In this document: one piece after another, positions 21,018-28,366 of the stretch
Layout of the letters: each line of letters starts with the position of its first letter
Position numbering within the stretch: the first letter of the stretch is position 1
Assembly: GCF_003854935.1 (NCBI RefSeq)
Contig: NZ_CP033969.1
Location: 248,001 to 312,000, forward strand
Reading direction: 5' to 3'
DNA length: 64,000 nucleotides
From: Cupriavidus pauculus
GTDB lineage: Bacteria > Pseudomonadota > Gammaproteobacteria > Burkholderiales > Burkholderiaceae
Notes under the pieces: model-generated
The model's input: the letters and a program-made list of their open reading frames with translations, nothing else
Told to the model about the DNA's origin: nothing
The model's database searches: none
Position numbers and translations under genes: made by a program

Positions 21018-21047
21018 TTGTCAGACACTCGAACCACTTTTGATAAT
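21018..21047 (+). promoter_or_regulatory. Candidate sigma-70 promoter of the first LuxR-type gene
   Basis: TTGTCA at 21018-21023 and GATAAT at 21042-21047, 18 bp apart, each match the consensus at five of six bases. The predicted transcript would have a leader of about 105 bases before the ATG at 21160. Confidence 0.45.
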
Positions 21048-21159
21048 TTTGGTACATGATGTCGGCAGCCGGCCACAGATCGGCGCCCAACCATTCCCCG
21101 GACGTGCGCGACGGACACGCGGGAAGGATTGAAGTAGCTAAATGCAAGGGGGTAGTCAG

Positions 21160-22266
21160 ATGGAGCAGTCCGCCATCCACGGCGCCATCCGTGGATTGTA
21201 TGAAGGCGTTCTCGATCCGGCAGCGTGGCACCAGAGCCTGCGCACGCTGACCGAGATCGCGGATAGCGCGCATGCGTCGATGATGGTGTGGGACACCGTG
21301 CGCGACCAGGTGACCGTCAACGAGGTGGTCAACCCCGTGGTCGAACTGTTCACCACCTACGAGAACGAATTCCAGGCCATCGACCCGGCCAAGGACTTCG
21401 CGCCCCGGCTGGTGCCGGGCGCCTGGTACATCGACGCGCGCGACCTGGGCCCGCAGGCCATGGCGCGCCACCCGTTCTATCGCGATTTCTTCAACCGCTT
21501 CGAGCTGCGGTCGTACGTGGCCTGCCTGGTGGAGCGCCAGCCGCACTACGAGGTCTATTTCTCGATGCAGCGCGCGCTGACGCAGGACACGTTCTCCGGC
21601 GAAGACACGCGCCGGCTGGACTGGATCATCCCGCACATGCGCAGCGCCGTGGCCATGCGCGACCGCACGCTGGCGCTGTCGACGATGGCGTCGCTGTCGG
21701 CGCGGCTGCTCGAACGGATGGACTTTGCCGTGGCCGTCTACACGCCCGACCGGCACCTGCTGCTGGCCAACATGGCCGGCGAACGCTGGGCGCGCCGGCT
21801 CGATCCGGCCGGCAAGACGGCCAGCTGGCAGCTTTCGCGCCCGTTTCCGGAAATGGTGCAGGCCGCCTGCGACCCGGCCAACCCGCTGGGCGCCCAGGCC
21901 GCCCGCGCCACCGACGCCAGCGGCAACGTGGCCGACGTGCTGGTGCTGCCGCTGCCCGCCACGCACGCCTTTGCCTCGGCCTGGCAACAACCCGCGGCGC
22001 TGGTCGTCGTGCACGAGGCCGGCGCCCCGTCGGTCCTGCTGGACACCGTGCTCCGCAACCTGTTCTCCCTGACCCCCGCCGAGACCCGCCTGGCATCGCG
22101 CCTGGCCACCGGCGAAGGTCTTCCCGATGCCGCCCGGCACATGCGCATCCGCCATGAAACCGCCCGCACCCAGCTCAAGTCGATCTTCCAGAAGACCGGC
22201 TGCACCAGCCAGGCGCAGTTCACCCACCTCCTGACCAGGCTCGCCACCACGCTTCACGGCGCCTAG
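21160..22266 (+). CDS. LuxR-type helix-turn-helix regulator, first of a tandem pair
   Basis: This 368-residue protein has a GerE/LuxR-type DNA-binding domain in its last 65 residues (FSLTPAETRLASRLATGEG, then the recognition region IRHETARTQLKSIFQKTG). The first 300 residues are an uncharacterised sensory region without a recognisable autoinducer-binding, receiver or PAS signature; a hydrophobic strand pattern near residues 185-210 (DFAVAVYTPDRHLLLAN) is PAS-like. I chose 21160 because AAGGGGG lies 10 bases upstream; an ATG at 21142 would place that sequence inside the gene. A paralogue with the same layout follows 120 bp downstream. Confidence 0.85.
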   Translation: MEQSAIHGAIRGLYEGVLDPAAWHQSLRTLTEIADSAHASMMVWDTVRDQVTVNEVVNPVVELFTTYENEFQAIDPAKDFAPRLVPGAWYIDARDLGPQAMARHPFYRDFFNRFELRSYVACLVERQPHYEVYFSMQRALTQDTFSGEDTRRLDWIIPHMRSAVAMRDRTLALSTMASLSARLLERMDFAVAVYTPDRHLLLANMAGERWARRLDPAGKTASWQLSRPFPEMVQAACDPANPLGAQAARATDASGNVADVLVLPLPATHAFASAWQQPAALVVVHEAGAPSVLLDTVLRNLFSLTPAETRLASRLATGEGLPDAARHMRIRHETARTQLKSIFQKTGCTSQAQFTHLLTRLATTLHGA

Positions 22267-22386
22267 CGGCCCGCCATTGGGCGGCCATTGTCAACACTGT
22301 CAGCGACGGACAGCGCCACGCGAGCGACAGCCGGCGTGCGTGCGCTCGTTTCATCACACAAAAAAGCTAGAAGAAAGGATTTCTGC

Positions 22387-23622
22387 ATGACCGAAGGTGA
22401 CATGCACGAGACCATCCGCGGTCTCTACCAGGGGGTGCTCGATCCCCTGGCATGGCAACGCAGCCTCTACGCGCTGTGCAAGTGGAGCGGCAGCATCCAG
22501 GCGTCCCTGCTGGTGCTCGATACCCGGCACCAGACCGTCCACGTGCGCCATCTGGTCAATCGCGCGCCGGACAACCTGGCCATCCTGCCGCCGCCGTACC
22601 GCGTGCACGGCGGCATGCCGTTCGCCGGCGTGCTGCCGGTGGGCGGCTGGCAGATCGACCGGCGCGACCTGCCTGGCATGGAGACCGGCCACGCGCCGCT
22701 GCGCGGCCAGGCGCTCGACGACGTCGCGCTGACGTCGGTCATGGCCTGCCTGGTCGACCGCCGGCCCACGCACGAGATCTACCTGGCGCTGCAACGGCCG
22801 GCCGGCGAGGAAGGCTATGCGGAAGCCGACGCCCGCGCGCTGGACTGGGCCATCCCGCACCTGCGCGAGGCGCTGGCGCTGCGCGACCGCACCCACGCCG
22901 CGGCCCAGCAGGGCCATGTGTCGGCCGACCTGCTCAACCGGCTGCCGTTCGGCGTGCTGGTGTTCGCTGAATCGGGCCGGCTGCTGCTGTCCAACGCGGC
23001 GGGGCTGCCCTGGGCGCGGCGGCTGCTGCCGGGCGAGAGCTCGGAGGTGCCCGGCGCGGCTGACGGCCCGGACCATGGGAATATCGGCGGAAATATCGGC
23101 GGGAATATCGGCGGGAATATCGGCGGGCATGGCAACGGAAATGGCAACGGCCACGCCTGGCGGCTGTCGCGCTCGTTTGCCGATGTGATGCGCGCGCTAT
23201 GCGACCCCGGCTCGCTGCAGCCGGCGCAGGCCATCCAGGCCACCGGCGCCGACGGCCGCGGCGCGCAGATCGTGGCCGTGGCGCTGTCGCCGTCGCTCTC
23301 GCTGCCGTCGCAATGGGAGGGCCAGCCGGTACTGGTGGCCATCCACGAAAGCCAGGGGCCGCCCCGCGCGGTGCCGGCCGTGCTGCGCGACCTCTATGGC
23401 TTGACCCCGGCCGAGAACCGGCTGGCGATGCTGCTGACCACCGGCATCGGCCTGCCCGACGCCTGCCTGCAGCTCGGCATCAAGCGCGAGACCGGACGCT
23501 CGCAGCTGAAGGCCATCTTCACCAAGACCAGCACCAGCACGCAGGCGCAGCTGGCGCACCTGCTCACGCGGCTGGCCAGCATCCTGGCCGAGCCGGGCGG
23601 CCGCACGCGCGACGCGGCCTAG
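22387..23622 (+). CDS. LuxR-type helix-turn-helix regulator, second of a tandem pair
   Basis: This 411-residue paralogue shares the N-terminal ETIRGLYQGVLDPLAWQRSL pattern and the C-terminal LuxR-type domain (YGLTPAENRLAMLLTTGIG, KRETGRSQLKAIFTK) with the preceding gene. It differs by an insertion at about residues 231-255, encoded by a 12-bp tandem repeat, that reads as four GNIG units followed by a Gly/Asn/His stretch. AGAAAGGA lies before the ATG at 22387. The stop shares a CTAG with the convergent azlD stop. Target genes and ligand are unknown. The duplication may be local because both copies sit side by side. Confidence 0.85.
   Translation: MTEGDMHETIRGLYQGVLDPLAWQRSLYALCKWSGSIQASLLVLDTRHQTVHVRHLVNRAPDNLAILPPPYRVHGGMPFAGVLPVGGWQIDRRDLPGMETGHAPLRGQALDDVALTSVMACLVDRRPTHEIYLALQRPAGEEGYAEADARALDWAIPHLREALALRDRTHAAAQQGHVSADLLNRLPFGVLVFAESGRLLLSNAAGLPWARRLLPGESSEVPGAADGPDHGNIGGNIGGNIGGNIGGHGNGNGNGHAWRLSRSFADVMRALCDPGSLQPAQAIQATGADGRGAQIVAVALSPSLSLPSQWEGQPVLVAIHESQGPPRAVPAVLRDLYGLTPAENRLAMLLTTGIGLPDACLQLGIKRETGRSQLKAIFTKTSTSTQAQLAHLLTRLASILAEPGGRTRDAA
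23077..23127. repeat. 12-bp in-frame tandem repeat in the second LuxR-type gene
   Basis: About four copies of GGGAATATCGGC (one with a single change) encode GNIG repeats. The array length is a multiple of three, so slippage would change repeat number without breaking the frame. The neighbouring paralogue lacks it. Confidence 0.8.
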
Positions 23623-23942
23623 CCCAGCAGCCGCAGCGCGGTGTAGACGGCCATGCCCACCACGATCATGCCGACCATGCGCTTCGTGAACACGTAGCAC
23701 AGCGTGGCGGCGATGCCGGCCATGAGCTTGTCGTTGCCCGGCGCGATCGTGAAATGCCCCTCGAAGGTCAGCAGGTCCGGCAGGATGATGGCCGCCAGCG
23801 CGGCGGCCGGTGCGTAGCGCAGCGCGCGCTGGATGCGGTCCGGCACCGTCACGCGCTCGCCGGCCATCAGGAACAGCGCGCGGGACAGCACCGTCACCAC
23901 GGTCATGCCGACGATGGCCACCCAGGTCTCCACATGGCTCAT
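23619..23942 (-). CDS. azlD: AzlD-family branched-chain amino acid exporter, small subunit
   Basis: This 107-residue protein has three to four hydrophobic helices and the AzlD pattern (LSRALFLMAGERVTVPDRIQ, ALRYAPAAALAAIILPDLL). With AzlC it forms an inner-membrane exporter of branched-chain amino acids and analogues (as in Bacillus AzlCD or Corynebacterium BrnFE). Its start overlaps the azlC stop by 4 bp (ATGA), so translation is probably coupled. The stop codon shares a CTAG with the convergent LuxR-type gene. Confidence 0.9.
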   Translation of the reverse strand: MSHVETWVAIVGMTVVTVLSRALFLMAGERVTVPDRIQRALRYAPAAALAAIILPDLLTFEGHFTIAPGNDKLMAGIAATLCYVFTKRMVGMIVVGMAVYTALRLLG

Positions 23943-24736
23943 GCCTGGTCTCCGGTCGGCTGCTCGCGCCGGCGCGCGCGGATGCCGCGCAGCGTGGCCC
24001 GCGCGGCCATCTCGTCGCTGACCATGCCGGCGGCAATCGCGGCCACCACGGCCAGCACCAGCGCCAGCCGGTACGGCAGGTCGAAGCAGAGCAGCGCCAC
24101 CACCGCCGACACCACCACCGCCATCAGCGTCGAGCGCGAGTTGATCGTGGCGATCATCACCGGGATCAGCGCCAGCGTGCCGGCCAGCGCCAGGCCCCAG
24201 CTATCGGGGAACAGGCTGGCCAGCAGGATGCCGATGATCGACGACACCTGCCACGTGGCGCAGTTGATCAGCGCCATGCCCCAGAAATAGCCTTCCTTGC
24301 CCGGCACGTGGCCCGGCTCGGTATAGCGCTGCATGAAATAGACGAAGTGCAGGTCGCCGTTGAAGAAGCCCAGCAGCGTGCGGCGCCATCCCGACAGGTA
24401 GTTGAAATGCGGCTGCAGCGCGGCGCTGAAGATCACGAAGCGCAGGTTCACCACGGCCGCCGTCAGCCAGACCGTCCAGATCGGCATGCCGGCCGCGAAC
24501 AGCGGCAGCACCGCCAGCTGCGCGGAGCCGGCATAGACCAGCAGCGACATGCCGATGGCCTCCGGCACGGTCAGCGCCGACTTGCTCATGGCCACCCCGG
24601 TGACCAGGCCCCACGAGAACACGGCGGGCAGGGAAGGCGCGAAGAACCGCGCGCCCGCGAGAAAGGCAGTGCGCTCCACCTCGGCAAACCGTAGCCAAAG
24701 GCGCAACCACACCGGGGACGACGTTCGGGGTGTCAT
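23939..24736 (-). CDS. azlC: AzlC-family branched-chain amino acid exporter, large subunit
   Basis: This 265-residue membrane protein has six to eight predicted helices and AzlC family sequences (SLPAVFSWGLVTGVAMSKS, GSAQLAVLPLFAAG, AVVNLRFVIFSAALQPHF). It forms the exporter with the AzlD subunit whose gene overlaps its end. I chose the ATG at 24736 (MTPRTSSPVW); the frame extends 21 codons further upstream without family likeness. The MFS operon upstream ends at a strong terminator, so azlCD probably has its own promoter in the 60 bp before the gene. Confidence 0.9.
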   Translation of the reverse strand: MTPRTSSPVWLRLWLRFAEVERTAFLAGARFFAPSLPAVFSWGLVTGVAMSKSALTVPEAIGMSLLVYAGSAQLAVLPLFAAGMPIWTVWLTAAVVNLRFVIFSAALQPHFNYLSGWRRTLLGFFNGDLHFVYFMQRYTEPGHVPGKEGYFWGMALINCATWQVSSIIGILLASLFPDSWGLALAGTLALIPVMIATINSRSTLMAVVVSAVVALLCFDLPYRLALVLAVVAAIAAGMVSDEMAARATLRGIRARRREQPTGDQA

Positions 24737-24795
24737 GGCGAGATGAGAAGAGAGGCACGGCAGGCCGTCTGGCGCGGCATTGCCGTCAGGAAAGA

Positions 24796-24825
24796 CCATC
24801 GGCCACGCACGCGCGTGGCCGATGG
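24796..24825 (-). terminator. Rho-independent terminator after the MFS gene
   Basis: A perfect 13-bp stem (CCATCGGCCACGC / GCGTGGCCGATGG) with a 4-base loop is followed on the minus strand by TCTTTCCT. It lies between the end of the MFS gene and the start of azlC and separates the two units. Confidence 0.7.
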
Positions 24826-24950
24826 CGGAGCAGCCATTATAGGCCCGCGACCGCCGCTGGTAAGCAGCAGCTTAAAAGTGTCCGGGCAACTGTTGTATCG
24901 AGGTCAAACGGCCGCGCCCCGCCCCTCGCCGGACGGGTCCCGGCGGCCAT

Positions 24951-26273
24951 TCAGGCCAGCTTGCCGGCCGGCGCGCCCGACGCCACGGCCGGCTGCCGGG
25001 CCGCCTCGGGGTCGTGGTCGTCGCCGCCGCCCGCCTGGTTCAGGTCGATGCCCGACGTCTCCGGCAGCAGCGCGGCCGACACCATCACCAGCGCGTAGCC
25101 CACCCCGGCCACCATGGCGATGGCCAGCGCCAGCGACGTGCGCCCGCTGTTGAGCCAGCCCACGGCCAGCGGGAAGAACGATCCGATCACGCGGCCCAGG
25201 TTGTACGACACGCCGTAGCCGGTGGCGCGCACGCTGCTCGGGTACGACTCCGAGATAGTCGCCCCGATGCCCGAGAACACGCCCTGCATCAGCACCCCGA
25301 GCGGAAAGCCCAGGAACAGCATCGACGTGTTCGAGACCGGGATCACCATGTAGATCATCGCCATCACGAACGCGCCGGCCGCGAACGCGATGTAGGTCAG
25401 CCGCCGGCCCCAGCGGTCCGTTGCGTAGGCGCCGGCCACGTAGCCGACCAGCGACCCCAGGATCGTCACGGCCAGATAGGAACTGGTGCCGAACACCGAC
25501 AGCCCGCGCTCGGTCTTCAGGAACGTGGGCAACCACGTGGCGATGGCGTAGTAGGCGCCCAGCATCCCGCCCGACAGCAGGCTGCACAGCACGGTCTTGC
25601 GCAGCAGCGGCTTGCGGAACACGCGCGCCAGGTCGGCGCCCGGCGACACCGCGCCGCGCTCGGCCCGGCTCTTCAGGAACACCTCGGGCTCCTGCAGGTT
25701 GCGGCGCAGGTAGACCACCACCAGCGCGGGCAGGATGCCCAGGAAGAAGCACACGCGCCACGCCACTTCCGGCTCGAACAGGCTGAACGTGATGGCATAC
25801 GCGATGGCCGCCCCGCCCCAGCCGAACGAATAGCTGCTGGCCGTGAAGCCCGAATACTTGCCGCGGTGCGCCGGGTTGCGGATCAGTTCGGTCACCAGCA
25901 CCATGCACAGCGACGATTCGCCGCCAAAGCCCAGCCCCTGCAGCATCCGGAACACCATCAGTTGTTCCGGCGAATTGGCGATGCCGCACAGGAAGCACGA
26001 GACCGCGAAGACCAGGATGGTCCAGCGCAGCACCCGCACCCGCCCGAAGCGGTCGGCCAGCAGCCCGGCGCCCACCGCGCCCACCAGCGACGACACCAGC
26101 GTCCACGTCACGATGGCGCCCGCCATCGACTTGCTCATGCCCCACTGCGCCAGCAGCGTGGAGATCAGGAACGAATAGATCATGAAGTCGAATACGTCGA
26201 CCGCATGCCCCAGGAACGCCCCGTAGAACCCCTTGCGCTCCGCGCGCGACAACTCCCTGAACCAGTCCAGCAT
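24951..26273 (-). CDS. MFS transporter (sugar/organic-acid proton symporter type)
   Basis: This is a 440-residue, twelve-helix major facilitator protein. The loop 2-3 motif is GLLADRFGRVRVLR, and the matching second-half motif is GAYATDRWGRRLTY. The N-terminus (YGAFLGHAVDVFDFMIYSF) and MLQGLGFGGESSLCMVL resemble the sialate/aromatic-acid:H+ symporter group. The C-terminal tail is Asp/Ala-rich and hydrophilic. The amidase gene lies 30 bp upstream on the same strand, so the pair is probably an operon for uptake and hydrolysis of an amide. The substrate is unknown. Confidence 0.88.
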   Translation of the reverse strand: MLDWFRELSRAERKGFYGAFLGHAVDVFDFMIYSFLISTLLAQWGMSKSMAGAIVTWTLVSSLVGAVGAGLLADRFGRVRVLRWTILVFAVSCFLCGIANSPEQLMVFRMLQGLGFGGESSLCMVLVTELIRNPAHRGKYSGFTASSYSFGWGGAAIAYAITFSLFEPEVAWRVCFFLGILPALVVVYLRRNLQEPEVFLKSRAERGAVSPGADLARVFRKPLLRKTVLCSLLSGGMLGAYYAIATWLPTFLKTERGLSVFGTSSYLAVTILGSLVGYVAGAYATDRWGRRLTYIAFAAGAFVMAMIYMVIPVSNTSMLFLGFPLGVLMQGVFSGIGATISESYPSSVRATGYGVSYNLGRVIGSFFPLAVGWLNSGRTSLALAIAMVAGVGYALVMVSAALLPETSGIDLNQAGGGDDHDPEAARQPAVASGAPAGKLA

Positions 26274-26303
26274 GATCGCCCTCCCCTTTTGTAGCGATGA
26301 TCG

Positions 26304-27785
26304 TCAGATGCGCGGCGCGCGGAACGCGAAGCCCGCGTCCTCCAGCAACTGTGCAAACCGCAGCGCCGTGAGGTCGTGGTAGCGGCCCGCCACCACCTGC
26401 ACGCCCACGGGCAGCCCGTCGCTGGCCGGCCCGATCGGCGCCACCGTCGACGGCAGCCCGCACAGGCCCGAATGGCCCGCCCAGAACAGTTGCGACGTCA
26501 GCGGCCACGGCCGGCCGTTGACCGTGATCGACCGCTGCCACGGCTCGCCCTGCTCGTCGAGCGGAAAGGCGGTGGTGGACGCCGCCGGACACAGCAGCAC
26601 GTCGTAGTCGCCGAAGAAGCGGTGCCAGGCGCGGGCAAAGCGCTCGCGCGCGGGCTGCAGCCGCAGCCAGTGGCGGTGGCTCAGCGCGGCGCCGGTGAAC
26701 TGCAGCGTGGCGTAGTCGGCATCGTCGCTGTCGGGCTGCCCGGCACGCGCCAGGGCGTCGGCAAACGCGGCGTCGTCCATGTAGAGCGAGGTCGTGGCGC
26801 GCAGCAGCAGCACGTAGACGCGCCACAGCTCGGCCGGATCGAAATCGGGCCGCACGTGCCACGCCACTTGCGCGCCTGCCGCCTCCAGCCAGTGGCCCAG
26901 CCGTTCGATGGCGCCGCTGACGGCGGCGTCGGCCTCCGCCAGCGGGTGGGTCGGCAGCACGGCCACGCGAAAGCCGTCGAGCCGGGCGATGTCGCACGGC
27001 GGCAGGTCTAGCCGCCACGCGGCGCCCTCGGCGGCGTCGGGTCCGGCGATGGCCCGCAGCACCAGTTCCAGGTCACGCGCGCTGCGCGCCACCGGGCCAG
27101 CCACGTTGATGTCCTGCGCGGCAAACCCGGCCTGGGCATTGCCATGACCGCGCAACGGCACGATGCCGTGGCTGCTCTTGTGCGAGAACACGCCGCAGTA
27201 GTGGGCCGGGTTGCGCAGCGACGAGCCGATATCGGACCCGATATCGAAATAGCTCATCCCGGCGCAGACCGCCGCCGCGCTGCCGCCCGACGACCCGCCC
27301 GGCGTACGCGACAGGTCGTGCGGATTGCGCGTGGTGCCGTAGACGGCGTTGTAGGTCTGCCAGTCCCGCAGGCCCAGCGGCACGTTGGTCTTGCCAAGCA
27401 GCACCGCGCCATGCGCGCGCAGGCGCTCGACGACCACGGCATCGGCGGCGGCACGATGGGTGGCCCGCGCCGGCGCACCGCAGGTGGTCGGCCAGCCGGC
27501 CACGTCGAACGACTCCTTGACCGAGAACGGCACGCCATCGAGCGGCCCGCGCGTCCGCCCGGCCTGCCGCCGCGCATCGCTGCCCGCCGCCGCCTCGCGC
27601 GCCGCCTCGAAATCGGCCAGCACCATCGCATTGACCGCCGCATGCCGCGCCTGCCAGGCCGCGTGACAGGCATCCACCAACGCAACCGCCGTGGTCTCGC
27701 GGCGCGCCAGTTGCGCGGCGGCGACATGGGCAGGCAGCCAGCAGGCATCGGACGGATTGGCGGCAGTCGGGGGCGGCAGGGTCAC
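26304..27785 (-). CDS. Amidase of the amidase-signature family
   Basis: This 493-residue hydrolase has the Ser-cisSer-Lys triad of the amidase-signature family: Lys90 in VPFSVKES, the cis-Ser at 165 in GGSSGGSAAA, and the nucleophile Ser189 in DIGSSLRNP. It should hydrolyse an amide to acid plus ammonia in the cytoplasm. It is not GatA: no gatB or gatC lies near and it is coupled to a transporter gene 30 bp downstream. Similar enzymes include atzF-type and acylamide hydrolases; the true substrate is not visible. The start at 27785 (MTLPPPTAAN) is the first in-frame ATG. Confidence 0.88.
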   Translation of the reverse strand: MTLPPPTAANPSDACWLPAHVAAAQLARRETTAVALVDACHAAWQARHAAVNAMVLADFEAAREAAAGSDARRQAGRTRGPLDGVPFSVKESFDVAGWPTTCGAPARATHRAAADAVVVERLRAHGAVLLGKTNVPLGLRDWQTYNAVYGTTRNPHDLSRTPGGSSGGSAAAVCAGMSYFDIGSDIGSSLRNPAHYCGVFSHKSSHGIVPLRGHGNAQAGFAAQDINVAGPVARSARDLELVLRAIAGPDAAEGAAWRLDLPPCDIARLDGFRVAVLPTHPLAEADAAVSGAIERLGHWLEAAGAQVAWHVRPDFDPAELWRVYVLLLRATTSLYMDDAAFADALARAGQPDSDDADYATLQFTGAALSHRHWLRLQPARERFARAWHRFFGDYDVLLCPAASTTAFPLDEQGEPWQRSITVNGRPWPLTSQLFWAGHSGLCGLPSTVAPIGPASDGLPVGVQVVAGRYHDLTALRFAQLLEDAGFAFRAPRI

Positions 27786-27904
27786 GGGGGCTCCGTTTTG
27801 GGCTTGGGCCAGGTCGGCTGGCTTGCGGGGTTCGGTATACTATATTCAGGTTTCAGAGAATCACAAGGCAGTATTTATGCCAGGGTGGTGTGCGCTGCGG
27901 CAGC

Positions 27905-28325
27905 CCGGCTAGCGGGTGGGTGCTTCCCGCTCCCGCCCAGTGGGACAGGGGTGCGGGGGTGAGGGTCAGCGTTTATGACTGCCATCCACGCCCGTTCCCA
28001 AGCACCACAATGACGCCAAAGTTGTATACCGTTTGGTGCACCGCGATCAGATTTGGCGCGGCCGGCCCTCTCCCCCAACCCCTCTCCCGCAGGCGGGAGA
28101 GGGGAGCAAACCGGGGGGAGATTTGGGGGAGTCGAACGCTTGCGAATCACCACAGACCAGTCCCCTCTCCCGCCTGCGGGAGAGGGAGCAAACCGGCGGA
28201 CTTCGGGAGTCTTGCGGGAGCGAACCGGCGGGAGATTTGGGGGAGTCGAACGCTTGCGAATCACCACAAGCCAGTCCCCTCTCCCGCCTGCGGGAGAGGG
28301 TTAGGGAGAGGGCCGGGCGGTTCCA
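27905..28325. repeat. Second cluster of the palindromic repeat family
   Basis: The 581-bp gap 27786-28366 has no gene. Three clear palindromes of the CCCTCTCCCGC-n-GCGGGAGAGGG type occur near 28079-28105, 28163-28190 and 28277-28304. A 76-bp direct repeat with a 114-bp period (28116-28191 and 28230-28305, marker GGGAGATTTGGGGGAGTCGA) carries two of them. A degenerate copy lies near 27920-27965. The palindrome core is the same as in the array at 12351-13030, but the sequence between palindromes differs. The left 120 bp would include the promoter of the amidase gene. Confidence 0.8.
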
Positions 28326-28366
28326 ACCACGACTTGTCCCGGATCCCACCGCCTGCCCCCAAACCC

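Larger units (their letters stand above)
20801..21159. other. Intergenic region between divergent pgk and LuxR-type gene
   Basis: No gene is visible in these 359 bp. The left part is the leader of pgk (minus strand). The right part is AT-richer than its surroundings and contains an 11-bp direct repeat and a plausible sigma-70 promoter for the LuxR-type gene, listed separately. Confidence 0.6.

Noticed and set aside
28047-28349. Short open frames in the second repeat cluster.
   Set aside because: They are repeat-derived, like those in the first cluster, and lack any independent support.
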